Notes: generated by a model from the letters alone, not told the origin. Shown: positions 8,402 to 17,700, numbered from the stretch's first letter. The stretch: DNA of 51,123 nucleotides from Flavobacteriaceae bacterium (GCA_024742935.1 JANSXN010000014.1:1-51123); one strand, 5' to 3'. A program made the numbers and translations.

Positions 8402-9613
8402 ATGCGCTTACATAGAAATTTAGTTTTAGCGGCCATTGACACCCTGCACGAGATATTTAATGAAAATAAATATGCAGACAAAGCCCTGCAAGGCACACTA
8501 AAAAGAGACAAACGCTGGGGTGCCAGAGACCGTGGTTTTATTGCCGAACTGGTCTATGATGTAGTAAGGTGGAAACGCCTTTATGCAGAAATTGGAGAAG
8601 TGAGAGAGCCCTTTGATCGTCAAAAACTTTTCAGGCTCTTTGCAGTATGGGCTACCTTAAAGGGAATCACACTCCCCGATTGGAAACAACTTGAAGACAC
8701 ACCCACCAGACGTATAAAAGGCAGATTTGACGAACTCTCAAAAATCAGAAAATACCGTGAATCCATTCCTGATTGGTTAGACACACTGGGCGAAAAAGAA
8801 TTAGGCAAAAAATGGGATGCAGAAATTGCAGCTCTCAACCGGGAAGCCGATGTTATTTTAAGAGTCAACACGCTCAAAACAACCAAAGAAAAGCTTCAGG
8901 CTACTATGTTTGACCTTGATATGGAAACCGAAACCATCAAGGGCTATGTTGATGCTTTAAAACTAAAGGAACGCGCCAATGTGTTTCAAACAGACGCCTT
9001 TAAAGAGGGATGGTTTGAAGTGCAGGATGCCTCCTCACAACTTGTGGGAGAATATCTTGACGTAAAACCCGGTATGCGTGTAGTCGATGCTTGTGCCGGT
9101 GCCGGTGGAAAAGCCCTGCACCTCGCAGCTTTAATGGAAAATAAAGGCCAGCTCATCGCCCTCGATATCTATGCAAATAAACTCAACGAACTCAAAAGAA
9201 GAGCCAAAAGAGCAGGCGCATTTAATATTGAAACCAGACACATTGATAGCACAAAAGTGATAAAAAAACTGCACGATAAAGCAGACCGACTATTGATTGA
9301 TGCCCCCTGTTCAGGATTGGGTGTTTTGAGAAGAAATCCCGATGCCAAATGGAAACTTCAACCCGATTTTATCGAAAACATCAAAAAAACCCAGGCTGAA
9401 ATCCTTGAAAACTATTCAAAAATGGTAAAACCCGGTGGAAAAATGGTCTATGCCACCTGCTCTATACTCCCTTCAGAAAATGAAAAACAAATTAAAAAAT
9501 TCTTAAACTCTGAAAGCGGAAAAAGTTTTACTTTAGCCAAAGAAAAAATTATATTATCCAGTAAATCCGGATTTGACGGGTTTTATATGGCTTTACTTGA
9601 CAAAACATCTTAA
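8402..9613 (+). CDS. RsmB/NOP-family rRNA cytosine-5 methyltransferase
   Basis: 403 residues. It methylates a cytosine in rRNA using S-adenosylmethionine. The N-terminal part (about 1-75) resembles the NusB-like RNA-binding domain of RsmB. The Rossmann methyltransferase domain carries VVDACAGAGGKALHLA (motif I, about 225-240), DAPCSGLGVLRRNPD with the releasing Cys303, and ATCSILPSENEKQ with the catalytic Cys353. Both cysteines expected of m5C enzymes are present. It lies alone between a divergent lipoprotein gene and a secreted nuclease. The exact target (C967 in E. coli RsmB) is not proven. Confidence 0.9.
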   Translation: MRLHRNLVLAAIDTLHEIFNENKYADKALQGTLKRDKRWGARDRGFIAELVYDVVRWKRLYAEIGEVREPFDRQKLFRLFAVWATLKGITLPDWKQLEDTPTRRIKGRFDELSKIRKYRESIPDWLDTLGEKELGKKWDAEIAALNREADVILRVNTLKTTKEKLQATMFDLDMETETIKGYVDALKLKERANVFQTDAFKEGWFEVQDASSQLVGEYLDVKPGMRVVDACAGAGGKALHLAALMENKGQLIALDIYANKLNELKRRAKRAGAFNIETRHIDSTKVIKKLHDKADRLLIDAPCSGLGVLRRNPDAKWKLQPDFIENIKKTQAEILENYSKMVKPGGKMVYATCSILPSENEKQIKKFLNSESGKSFTLAKEKIILSSKSGFDGFYMALLDKTS

Positions 9614-9622
9614 TTTATAAAA

Positions 9623-10660
9623 ATGAAAAAATTAGTATTCCTTGCATTCCTCGCTTTTCAATTCACATTCTCACAACAACCTTACTACAATGATGTGGAT
9701 TTAACACTCACAGGCGAAGATTTATACAATGCTTTGCAAATAAAAATAGCACAACACAATCAAAATTTTACCTATGGTGATGCCAGAGATGTATTGGTTT
9801 TCACAGATGAAAATCCAGACAATACTTCAACAGTGCTTTTAGTCTATGGTTACAATGACAACGATGGAAACTGTACTACAGACCGCTCCAGAGATAAAAA
9901 CGACTTTGGCGGAATGATTTGTGAATACAATCGCGAACATGTCTTTGCACGTTCACTTACAAACCCCCCAATGGGAAGTGCAAGCAATCCAGCAACAGGA
10001 ATCATAGCAGACCCCCACAACCTGAGAGCAAGCGACCAACAAATGAACAACAACAAAGGAGATAAAAAATTTCAAAATGGCAACGGAAATGCCGGCAATG
10101 TGGGAAGTGGCAACTGGTATCCCGGTGATGAATGGAAAGGAGATGTCGCCAGAATGATAATGTATATGTACACTCGATATGGAAATCAATGTTTACCAAG
10201 CTTTTCCGGTGTTGGCTCTTTACAGGGCGATACTCAAATGCTGCAAACCTTTTTAGAATGGAATGCAGATGACCCGGTCAATGACTATGAAGACCAACGA
10301 AATGAATTCCTGGAAAGTGCTTATGGCAACCGCAATCCGTTTATTGACAATCCGGCGCTGGCAACGATCATCTGGGGAGGACCGGTTGCAGAAGACAGAT
10401 GGGATATCCTGAATATACTAGATAACTCAAATCTAGAATGGGTGTTATACCCCAACCCTTCTAATGGTAAAACCGTAAACATTACTTCAAATGCGCCTAT
10501 TGAAAAATTAGTTGTTTACAACCTGCAAGGTCAGGTTGTGATGGAAATTCAACCTCAAAACCCAAACAAAGCAGCAATCAGCTCACTTAATAATGGATTT
10601 TATCTCATTAAGTTGTTTTCACCTCAAGGAACAACAGCAAAAAAAATAATTGTAAACTAA
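9623..10660 (+). CDS. Secreted endonuclease I with type IX secretion sorting domain
   Basis: 345 residues. A signal peptide (1-17, ending FTFSQ) is followed by an endonuclease I domain (about 20-260) with the histidine-metal motif NREHVFARS near 99-107 and DPHNLRASDQQMNNNKGD, where the metal-binding Asn/His residues lie. The last 70 residues (YPNPSNGKTVNITS to AAKKIIVN-like end) form a T9SS type A sorting domain, so it is exported through the outer membrane. It probably degrades extracellular DNA or RNA for nutrient supply. It starts 9 bp after the methyltransferase gene, an unrelated function. Confidence 0.92.
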   Translation: MKKLVFLAFLAFQFTFSQQPYYNDVDLTLTGEDLYNALQIKIAQHNQNFTYGDARDVLVFTDENPDNTSTVLLVYGYNDNDGNCTTDRSRDKNDFGGMICEYNREHVFARSLTNPPMGSASNPATGIIADPHNLRASDQQMNNNKGDKKFQNGNGNAGNVGSGNWYPGDEWKGDVARMIMYMYTRYGNQCLPSFSGVGSLQGDTQMLQTFLEWNADDPVNDYEDQRNEFLESAYGNRNPFIDNPALATIIWGGPVAEDRWDILNILDNSNLEWVLYPNPSNGKTVNITSNAPIEKLVVYNLQGQVVMEIQPQNPNKAAISSLNNGFYLIKLFSPQGTTAKKIIVN

Positions 10661-10739
10661 GTCACTAGTAATAAGTTGAGATTTTAAATTTGTTTACATT
10701 AATTTTAAATTTTATCCCATCTTTAAAAATTTAAAATAA

Positions 10740-11006
10740 ATGAACCAAAGCAAATTAATCCTTATAAATTTTACAATTGTAGTCTATTTTATAGTGCTTT
10801 GGTTGATTGATTACTATAAAATCGACACGGTTTTAATTGGGGTTTTTAAAGAATTACTTACGATACCGTTTTTGATTGCACAACTGGTTTTTTTGATAGT
10901 GGGAATAAAATATGTATTTAGCTACCAAAAAGAGTTCATATTCATTATAAGTGTTTTATTATTAGCGATTTGCGTAGTAATTAGTGTTGGCAGTTTCTTT
11001 TGGTAG
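10740..11006 (+). CDS. Small hypothetical membrane protein
   Basis: 88 residues, nearly all in three hydrophobic segments (about 5-23, 36-58 and 64-86), with a single charged loop (YDYYKID, YQKE). It has an ATG start and an AT-rich leader with TTTAAAATTTAAAATAA just upstream. I recognise no family. The amino-acid pattern is that of a real membrane protein rather than a chance frame, but evidence is limited to topology and an uncluttered position. Confidence 0.55.
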   Translation: MNQSKLILINFTIVVYFIVLWLIDYYKIDTVLIGVFKELLTIPFLIAQLVFLIVGIKYVFSYQKEFIFIISVLLLAICVVISVGSFFW

Positions 11007-11085
11007 TAATATTTTTTAAAACGTGTTGATAGGTATAGAGAAACCTGTATGTCTTAAATAAAATAAACTAACCTAGTTTATAGTT

Positions 11086-11295
11086 TTATACTTCCGGCTT
11101 GAACTCAAGAATATCCCCAGGCTGACAATCTAATGCGCAACAAATGGCTTCCAGCGTGCTAAAACGCACCGCTTTGGCTTTACCTGTTTTGAGAATAGAC
11201 AAATTAGACAAGGTAATATCAACCTTTTCAGAAAGTTCGTTTAATGACATTTTTCGGGTTGCCATCATCACATCAAGATTTACGATTATAGCCAT
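11086..11295 (-). CDS. Xre/Cro-type HTH regulator, YozG family
   Basis: 69 residues: a compact helix-turn-helix protein (MSLNELSEKVDITLSNLSILKTGKAKAVRFSTLEAICCALDC in outline), ending in the PGDILEF segment typical of YozG-like regulators. It starts 3 bp after the DUF2975 gene stop on the same strand. The YozG/DUF2975 pairing is a widespread two-gene unit in which the small DNA-binding protein is presumed to control the operon and the membrane protein to modulate it. Confidence 0.88.
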   Translation of the reverse strand: MAIIVNLDVMMATRKMSLNELSEKVDITLSNLSILKTGKAKAVRFSTLEAICCALDCQPGDILEFKPEV

Positions 11296-11298
11296 AAC

Positions 11299-11835
11299 TT
11301 AGACGGTTAATTCATTTTCTGTTTGAATAGCTACACCCTTTTTGAAAATAACAGCAATAATATAGATGACAGCCCCCATCAAAATGAATGCCTGACTGTC
11401 TGCCCAAAAGTGGTTTAAACTACCCAAATCAAAACCGGGATGCATTAAGTTTTTAACGGAATGTCTTCCAAGATAACTTAAAAAACCTATGGAAAGGGTG
11501 TAATAACTCAATTGAGAAATTTGACGAGCAACAAAATCATTAAAAGGATTTGACAAATCCATTTTGTGCATAAGCCTCACAACGATGTAAAACAGATACG
11601 CCTTTAAAATTGAAATGATCAGAATAAAACTGTATATACTGAAAAAAGCCCGTTTGCTATCTTCATACACTTGAGTTAAATCAAGACCTTGATAAAGATT
11701 TGGAACAAATTCAGGCTTAAACATATTAAACAGGAAATTTACAATCAAGCCTCCTGCTTCAATACACAAGCCAACAAAGATAATCCAGGCCACAATAAGC
11801 AGGCTTTTAAATACGAAATTGTTTGTTTTTGACAT
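11299..11835 (-). CDS. DUF2975 four-helix membrane protein
   Basis: 178 residues if started at the ATG at 11835 (MSKTNNFVFK). The frame stays open to an ATG at 11868, but that codon overlaps the TATGTTTG promoter box, so the downstream start is preferred. Four membrane helices lie at about 10-32, 62-85, 107-125 and 141-160, with a cytosolic loop RLMHKMDLSNPFNDF typical of DUF2975. Function unknown; partner of the HTH protein downstream. Confidence 0.85.
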   Translation of the reverse strand: MSKTNNFVFKSLLIVAWIIFVGLCIEAGGLIVNFLFNMFKPEFVPNLYQGLDLTQVYEDSKRAFFSIYSFILIISILKAYLFYIVVRLMHKMDLSNPFNDFVARQISQLSYYTLSIGFLSYLGRHSVKNLMHPGFDLGSLNHFWADSQAFILMGAVIYIIAVIFKKGVAIQTENELTV

Positions 11836-11861
11836 AATGAGTGAAATTAAAAATGATGTGA

Positions 11862-11891
11862 CAAACATAGTAAAAATTTATTGATAAACAA
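11862..11891 (-). promoter_or_regulatory. Promoter of the DUF2975-HTH operon
   Basis: On the minus strand a TTG is followed after exactly 19 bp by TATGTTTG, the Bacteroidota primary sigma consensus. The expected transcription start falls 15-20 bp before the ATG at 11835. Confidence 0.75.
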
Positions 11892-11947
11892 TAAATTTTA
11901 ATTATTTATCAAAAAAAGTTTCTTAAGCTATAACTGACTTTGACTTC

Positions 11948-11961
11948 ATGCGTTAACGCAT
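11948..11961. promoter_or_regulatory. Perfect 14-bp palindrome ATGCGTTAACGCAT, possible operator
   Basis: A perfect dyad without a spacer, in the 173 bp between the divergent DUF2975-HTH operon and the TPR gene, about 30 bp upstream of the TPR -7 box. It is the kind of site a dimeric HTH protein would bind; the binding partner is inference. Confidence 0.45.
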
Positions 11962-11990
11962 AACAGGAAAGAACTTTTTCAAAATAGTAC

Positions 11991-11998
11991 TATATTTG
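11991..11998 (+). promoter_or_regulatory. Candidate -7 box TATATTTG for the TPR gene
   Basis: TAnnTTTG match 34 bp before the preferred ATG at 12033. The alternative TTG start at 12009 would leave almost no leader. Confidence 0.6.
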
Positions 11999-12032
11999 AA
12001 GACATGCTTTGAATTATTATAAAATCATAATT

Positions 12033-13045
12033 ATGAAAAAATCAAACCCAATTCTACTTTTCCTTTTTACTTTTTATTTTTCGACAGCACAATCCACTTT
12101 AATGGAATTGGTAGAAGAAGGTATTAAGTTTCATCAGGCCGGTGACTATGAAAAGTCCATTGAACGTTATAAAGAAGCACTTAAAATAGATCCCAATTCC
12201 AGTATGGTGCTTTATGAGATGTCTTACAGTTATTTGCGTGATAACAAGCTGGATGAGGCACTAAGCTATGCAAACCGTGTCCTGGCTATGGATGATGAAA
12301 ACAAGCGTTTGGCCTATATGGTTAAAGGGGCAGCGCTCGATTTAATGGGAAAAACCCAAGAATCAAATGCGCTTTTTGAACAAGCCATCGAAGAAACCGG
12401 CCCTCATTATTTATATTATTACAATATGGGTTTTAATTATTTTAAAGCCAATGATGATGCAAATGCTGAGAAAAACCTGCTGGAAGCCCTCAATTTAAAT
12501 CCTGTTCACAATACAAGTCATTATTTATTATCTCACATTCATAACGATCGAGGAAATAAAGTTCAAGCTAAGCTGGCAGCCTTGTATTTTTTAATTCTGG
12601 AGCCTGAAACCAACAGGTCTTTGGGAGCTCTTGATATAATAGAAAACAACACCTCGGGACATGTCAAAGTAGATGAAAACAAACCCAATACCATAAATAT
12701 AAATCTCTCACCCAAGGAAAATAACCCGTTTGGACCGGCAGAAATGATGATGTCTCTTTTAGAAGCTTCCAAATCAATGGAAAAAAATGAAGGCAAAAGT
12801 GAACTGGAGTTATTTACTGAGAATACCAAATCGTTTTTTAATGTGCTTGGTGAACTCAATAAAGACAAGCCTGATGATATCTGGTGGGGTTTTTATATTC
12901 CTTTCTTTTATGAGCTTGCCCAAGCGAACACTTTACCACATATTGTATGTATATAAAATATGCAGTAGATGAAGATGCAAAATCCTGGCTTGAAAATAAC
13001 CCTGAAAAGCTTGATTCTTTTGGGGAATGGTTTGATGCAAACTAA
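12033..13045 (+). pseudogene. TPR-repeat secreted protein with a C-terminal frameshift
   Basis: The intact frame runs from the ATG at 12033 (signal peptide ending STAQ) to a stop at 12954-12956. Residues about 25-200 are tetratricopeptide repeats (for example AGDYEKSIERYKEALKIDPNS and ANAEKNLLEALNLNP). After about 12921 the coding sense continues in another frame: SEHFTTYCMYIKYAVDE and onward to GEWFDAN, with a stop at 13043-13045. Adding one base in gcccaagcgaac (for example restoring CCAAAGC) joins the two. In the deposited frame the last ten residues are spurious and about 30 native ones are lost. This is a real mutation or a sequencing error; the rest of the protein is intact. Confidence 0.8.
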
Positions 13046-13207
13046 TAATTGATTTTTGTAACGTCCTTTTTGCCAAACATATCCTATTTAAAGTACTCGT
13101 CCTTCACTTAATTGAAAGGTCTATATTTAAGATAGTGCCAAATTGAAAAAAAAACGACTTATAAACTAAAAAGAGACCTTTCAAAATTTATAAAAAAAAG
13201 AAACACT

Positions 13208-14536
13208 ATGAAATACCTCATCCCCATTTTCCTCTTAAGCTTTACATTCTCTAACGCCCAAACAGACACCCGTATGTATAACATTATAAATGAAGTTTCC
13301 GCCGAAAGGCTGGAAAAGGATGTGGCGATGCTGGCAAACTTTGGGACACGGCATACGTTAAGTGATACGGTTTCAAATACGCGTGGAATAGGCGCCGCAC
13401 GCCGGTGGATCAAACAGGAGTTTGACAAGATTTCCAAAGACTGCAACAACTGCCTCGAAGTGTTTTACCAAAAAGACCTTGTCAAAGAAGGTACCAATGC
13501 GCGCATCCCGTTTGATGTGTGGGTAGTAAATGTAGTCGCCATACAGCGCGGTACTAAATACCCCAATCGTTTCATCATCATGAGCGGCGATATTGACAGC
13601 CGGGTGACCGACCCCAATGACTATACGTCTGACTCGCCGGGAGCAAACGACAATGCCACCGGTATGGCAGGAGCCCTGGAAGCGGCACGTGTATTGTCAA
13701 AATACAAATTTGAAAACAGTATTATCTATACAGGGCTTTCAGGAGAAGAACAAGGGCTCTTTGGAGGAGCGGGGCTTGCTGCTCACGCCAAAGAAAAAGC
13801 TTGGGAAATCATCGGGGTACTCAACAATGATATGATTGGAAATATTGAAGGTGTTAACGGCGTTATCAGCAACCGCGATTTCCGTATTTTCTCAGAACCC
13901 GTTCCACCAACTGAAACAGAAAGGGAACGCAATTCCCGTCGTTTTTACGGTGGCGAAGTAGATGGTATTTCACGTCAACTGGCACGTTATGTTTATAAAA
14001 CCACAAAAATTTACATGCCCGAAATGAATCCAACCCTTATTTACCGTTTAGACCGTTTTGGACGTGGTGGACATCACCGTCCGTTTAACGATGCCGGCTT
14101 TGCGGGAATTCGCATTATGGAGTCACACGAGAATTACTACCGGCAGCACGAAAACATCCGTATGGAAAATGGCATCGCTTATGGCGATGTGATTGACTAT
14201 GTGAATTTTGATTATGCCGCTAAGCTCACCGCTGTGAATGCCATTGCCATGGCCTCACTGGCGTGGGCTCCACCGGCACCAACAAATGTGGCCATTGGCG
14301 GTATAGTAGAACCCTCAGCCAAACTAAAATGGGACAAAGCTCCCGGCGCCGTAGGCTATAAAATCTACTGGCGCGACACTACCTCACCCACCTGGGACCA
14401 CAGCCGCTATGTGGGCGATGTTTCTGAATTTACACTTGAAGGCATTGTGATTGACAATTACTTTTTTGGCGTCGCCGCAGTGGGCAAAGATGGGCATGAA
14501 AGTGTGGTGGTGTTTCCGAATAGCGTGTTTAGGTAG
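13208..14536 (+). CDS. Secreted M28-family metallopeptidase with a fibronectin-III-like tail
   Basis: 442 residues with a signal peptide (1-18, ending SNAQ). The M28 domain covers about 100-345: GANDNATG (Asp148), GLSGEEQGLFGG (Glu180/Glu181), NNDMIGN (Asp208) and a histidine-bearing stretch ESHENYYRQHEN. The first zinc ligand motif, normally HxD, reads GDID, so Asp128 replaces the usual His. The C-terminus (about 350-442) looks like a fibronectin type III domain (APTNVAIGG, KIYWRDTTSPTWD). Probably an exported aminopeptidase-like protein, with activity to be judged in light of the His-to-Asp change. Its base composition is GC-richer than its surroundings. Confidence 0.88.
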   Translation: MKYLIPIFLLSFTFSNAQTDTRMYNIINEVSAERLEKDVAMLANFGTRHTLSDTVSNTRGIGAARRWIKQEFDKISKDCNNCLEVFYQKDLVKEGTNARIPFDVWVVNVVAIQRGTKYPNRFIIMSGDIDSRVTDPNDYTSDSPGANDNATGMAGALEAARVLSKYKFENSIIYTGLSGEEQGLFGGAGLAAHAKEKAWEIIGVLNNDMIGNIEGVNGVISNRDFRIFSEPVPPTETERERNSRRFYGGEVDGISRQLARYVYKTTKIYMPEMNPTLIYRLDRFGRGGHHRPFNDAGFAGIRIMESHENYYRQHENIRMENGIAYGDVIDYVNFDYAAKLTAVNAIAMASLAWAPPAPTNVAIGGIVEPSAKLKWDKAPGAVGYKIYWRDTTSPTWDHSRYVGDVSEFTLEGIVIDNYFFGVAAVGKDGHESVVVFPNSVFR

Positions 14537-14678
14537 ACGTTAGACCATTCGATGTTAGAGGGAGGAAAAAATGACCGATGACAGGCTTTAAATCCCTTTG
14601 CGGCTTGGCAACTTTGTATGAAACCCCATCTGAGTAAGCTGTACAATTAAAAAAACCGTCCCATTAAAAAAACTATGC

Positions 14679-14686
14679 TATTTTTG
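14679..14686 (+). promoter_or_regulatory. Candidate -7 box TATTTTTG for the M1 peptidase gene
   Basis: TAnnTTTG match 16 bp before the ATG at 14703, which predicts a very short leader. Confidence 0.55.
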
Positions 14687-14702
14687 TAGCAAACATCACA
14701 AA

Positions 14703-16334
14703 ATGAAATCTAAAGTTAGTTTACTGTTTTTAGTACTTTTTTCAGGAAGCACACTACTTGCTCAAACCTTTACCAAACAAGACACCCTGCGCGGCAGCAT
14801 CACCCCGGAACGCGCCTGGTGGGACCTCACCTTTTACCATCTCGACATAGAAGTGAAGCCCGATGAGAAATGGCTGGGTGGCAAAAACACCATCAGATAT
14901 ACGGTTCTGGAACCCCACCAAGTCCTTCAGGTAGATTTACAAGAACCCCTTAAACTAGAAAAGATAACACAAGATGGTAAAGAATTAAAAATAAAAAGCA
15001 AAGGCAATGCCCATTTTGTAACGCTAAAAAAGAAACAAAAAAAAGGAGCTTCAGAAGAGGTGGTTGTTTACTACAGCGGGCATCCACGGGAAGCTGTCAA
15101 TGCCCCCTGGGACGGAGGTATATCGTGGAAACACGATGAAGCAGGAAATCATTTTGTAGGTTCGTCTTGCCAGGGTCTGGGTGCCAGTGTGTGGTGGCCC
15201 AACAAAGACCATATGTATGACGAAGTGGATAGTATGGCCATCAGTGTACGTGTTCCTGATGATCTCACAAACGTCTCAAATGGCCGCTTGAAGAATATCG
15301 AAAAACACGACAACAACACCAAAACCTGGCATTGGTATGTCACAAACCCAATCAACAATTATGGGGTGAATATCAACATTGGAGATTATGTGCATTTTGG
15401 CGAAAAATATGACGGTGAAAACGGAACCCTCGATATGGATTATTGGGTGTTGAGCTACAACCTTGAGAAAGCCAAAGAGCATTTCAAAGACGCCCCAAGA
15501 AGCATCGAAGCCTTTGAACACTGGTTTGGCCCCTACCCTTTTTATGAAGATAGTTATAAACTGGTAGAAGCCCCATACCTGGGGATGGAACACCAAAGCT
15601 CGGTGACTTATGGCAATGAGTATTTAAAAGGCTATCTGGGTAGAGACTTGTCAGATACCGGTTGGGGACTAAAATTTGATTTTATTATCATTCACGAAAA
15701 CGGACACGAGTGGTTTGCAAACAACATAACCTACAAAGACATTGCTGATATGTGGGTACATGAAGGATTCACCGCTTATTCAGAGAGCTTGTTTGTGGAA
15801 TATTTCTACGGTAAAGAAGCAGGTGCTGAATATGTGGTAGGCACCTCAAATAGGATTCAGAATGATAAACCCATCATAGGGTCCTATAACGTCAATCAAA
15901 GAGGCTCTAATGATATGTACTACAAAGGAGCCAATATACTGCATACACTTCGCCAACTCCTTGAAGATGATGAAAAATGGCGCGAAATTCTTAGAGGACT
16001 CAACAGAGATTTTTGGCATCAAACGGTAACTTCGGCACAGATTGAAAACTACATAAGTGAAAAGTCGGGTTATGATTTAAAACAATTCTTTGACCAATAT
16101 TTACGTGATCACAGAATACCAATTGTGGAGTTCAAAATAGACAGCAATGTGCTTTCTTTTCGCTACAGCGAGATCATAAACGGTTTTGACATGCCGGTGA
16201 AAGTAATTATAAATGATGAACTTCAATGGATATTTCCAAAATCAGAATGGACCGAAAAAACACTAAAAGAACCCATAAACAGTCTGAAACTTGACCCTAA
16301 TTTTTTGGTGGATGGAAAGCTGATTGAGGATTAG
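14703..16334 (+). CDS. Secreted M1-family metallopeptidase (gluzincin aminopeptidase)
   Basis: 543 residues with a signal peptide (1-20, ending LLAQ). The N-terminal beta-sandwich (about 25-240) precedes the catalytic domain with the substrate loop GMEHQ (294-298), the zinc motif HENGH (331-335) and the third ligand Glu354 in MWVHEGFTAY. The catalytic Tyr probably lies in the MYYKGA segment. It lacks the long C-terminal helical domain of PepN, as short bacterial M1 enzymes do. Together with the adjacent M28 protein it suggests extracellular peptide digestion. Confidence 0.92.
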   Translation: MKSKVSLLFLVLFSGSTLLAQTFTKQDTLRGSITPERAWWDLTFYHLDIEVKPDEKWLGGKNTIRYTVLEPHQVLQVDLQEPLKLEKITQDGKELKIKSKGNAHFVTLKKKQKKGASEEVVVYYSGHPREAVNAPWDGGISWKHDEAGNHFVGSSCQGLGASVWWPNKDHMYDEVDSMAISVRVPDDLTNVSNGRLKNIEKHDNNTKTWHWYVTNPINNYGVNINIGDYVHFGEKYDGENGTLDMDYWVLSYNLEKAKEHFKDAPRSIEAFEHWFGPYPFYEDSYKLVEAPYLGMEHQSSVTYGNEYLKGYLGRDLSDTGWGLKFDFIIIHENGHEWFANNITYKDIADMWVHEGFTAYSESLFVEYFYGKEAGAEYVVGTSNRIQNDKPIIGSYNVNQRGSNDMYYKGANILHTLRQLLEDDEKWREILRGLNRDFWHQTVTSAQIENYISEKSGYDLKQFFDQYLRDHRIPIVEFKIDSNVLSFRYSEIINGFDMPVKVIINDELQWIFPKSEWTEKTLKEPINSLKLDPNFLVDGKLIED

Positions 16335-16548
16335 AATCACATTGAAAATTTATAAATAAACAGAGTCCAATCTTATTTTGAATCACTAAGCCTTTTCTTT
16401 ATGTTTATTTAGTGTCTTTGTGTATATATCTCATAAAATATGGTTTTATCGGTATTTGATGAATCTCCGATTTGTGGCTTAACACGCGTCACTAAAATGC
16501 AAAGTCATCATTAACACAAAGTTTTTATATAGTAAAAACCAAAACGAT

Positions 16549-16992
16549 ATGAATAAAATTCTATATTCTTTACTGCTACTGCTTCTATGCAGCGCCTGTG
16601 ACCTTCAAAAAGACTCTTCAGATAAAGAACTGATAGCCACGCAAACCCAATCCTTGGACAACGCACTCATGCAAAAGGACACGCTCACCCTTAATGCATT
16701 GCTTCATAAAGAACTGTCCCTGGGCCACTCAAACGGCTGGCTGGAAACCAAACCCGATTTACTGACAACGCTCATTGATGAAGGGGTTCTCTATACATCC
16801 ATAAAAACAATTGGCAAACCCAAAATTCACTATAGCTCACAAAAACTACGCACTACAAGAAGAAATATTGACGTAAGCGGTATTGTAAATGAGACCCCCT
16901 TTGATGTCAAATTAAACGTGCTGGAAGTATGGATACTTGAAAACAATCAATGGCAGCTTTTGGCAAGGCAAAGTGTCAACCGAAAGGAATAA
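16549..16992 (+). CDS. NTF2-like (DUF4440/SnoaL) lipoprotein
   Basis: 147 residues. A lipoprotein signal (LLLLLCSACDLQKD, lipobox SAC) precedes an NTF2-like fold: an initial helix with LDNALMQKDTLTLNALLHKELSLGHSNGW, then strands ending LEVWILENNQWQLLARQSV, the usual pattern of DUF4440 proteins. Some NTF2-like proteins are enzymes, but no catalytic pair is evident here. Its terminator is shared with the convergent FAS1 gene. Confidence 0.8.
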   Translation: MNKILYSLLLLLLCSACDLQKDSSDKELIATQTQSLDNALMQKDTLTLNALLHKELSLGHSNGWLETKPDLLTTLIDEGVLYTSIKTIGKPKIHYSSQKLRTTRRNIDVSGIVNETPFDVKLNVLEVWILENNQWQLLARQSVNRKE

Positions 16993-16993
16993 A

Positions 16994-17020
16994 AAAAGAC
17001 CCCGGTTTATGAGGTCTTTT
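16994..17020. terminator. Bidirectional terminator between convergent genes
   Basis: AAAAGACC and GGTCTTTT pair around an 11-nt loop, with A-rich and T-rich flanks on the two sides, so it can serve both the NTF2-like gene and the minus-strand FAS1 gene. Confidence 0.8.
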
Positions 17021-17042
17021 AAAATGAATGTGAATGAGTGGT

Positions 17043-17675
17043 TTATGCCTTGGGCATAACAACTTTATCAATGGCATGAATCACTCCATTGGAAGCGTCA
17101 ACATCTGCCATGACAACAGTTGAAGTACCGCCTTTGGCATCTTTAATCATTACTTTTCCATCTTTTAAAGACAGAGTAAGAATTTCGCCTTGAACAGTTG
17201 CCACTTCATATTTATTTTTATTGTCCTGAATTGCCTTAACCAAATCAGCAGCTTTCCATTCACCGGAAACAACGTGATAAGTCAACAAACCGGCCAAATT
17301 CTTTTGGTTTTCATCTTTCATAAGATTATCCAATGTCGCTTTGGGAACTTTACTGAATGCCTCATTGGTAGGCGCAAAAACCGTAAAGGGTCCTTCGCTA
17401 CTTAAAGTTTCAGCAAGACCTGCATTTTTAACTGCAGAAGCAAGGGTAGAAAAGTTTTCATTTTTCATAGCAATTGCTGCTACTGTATTGGCCTCAAATT
17501 CAGCCGTTAACCTGGCTTCTTCCTCAGCCTTCTGGGCTGCAGCTTCTTCTTCCATTTTTAGCTGTTCAGCCTTGGCTGCTGCCTCAGCTTCAGCTTCTTT
17601 CTTTTTAGAGTCATCACAGCTTGCAAAAAGCAAACCGATAACTGCTAGTGATAATACAATTTTTCTAAGTTTCAT
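17043..17675 (-). CDS. Fasciclin (FAS1) domain lipoprotein
   Basis: 210 residues. A lipoprotein signal (GLLFASCDDSKK) is followed by an Ala/Glu/Lys-rich helical linker (about 24-62) and one FAS1 domain (about 65-210) with the conserved core GPFTVFAPTNEAFSKVP and the end ASNGVIHAIDKVVMP. FAS1 domains mediate adhesion or bind small molecules at the cell surface. The charged linker probably spans away from the outer membrane. A TACCTTTG promoter box lies upstream on the minus strand. Confidence 0.92.
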   Translation of the reverse strand: MKLRKIVLSLAVIGLLFASCDDSKKKEAEAEAAAKAEQLKMEEEAAAQKAEEEARLTAEFEANTVAAIAMKNENFSTLASAVKNAGLAETLSSEGPFTVFAPTNEAFSKVPKATLDNLMKDENQKNLAGLLTYHVVSGEWKAADLVKAIQDNKNKYEVATVQGEILTLSLKDGKVMIKDAKGGTSTVVMADVDASNGVIHAIDKVVMPKA

Positions 17676-17700
17676 AATGATGGTTTTTTATTAATTTATC

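Noticed and set aside
11836-11868. Upstream ATG (11868) as start of the DUF2975 gene
   Set aside because: It overlaps the TATGTTTG promoter box, so the mRNA would start after it.
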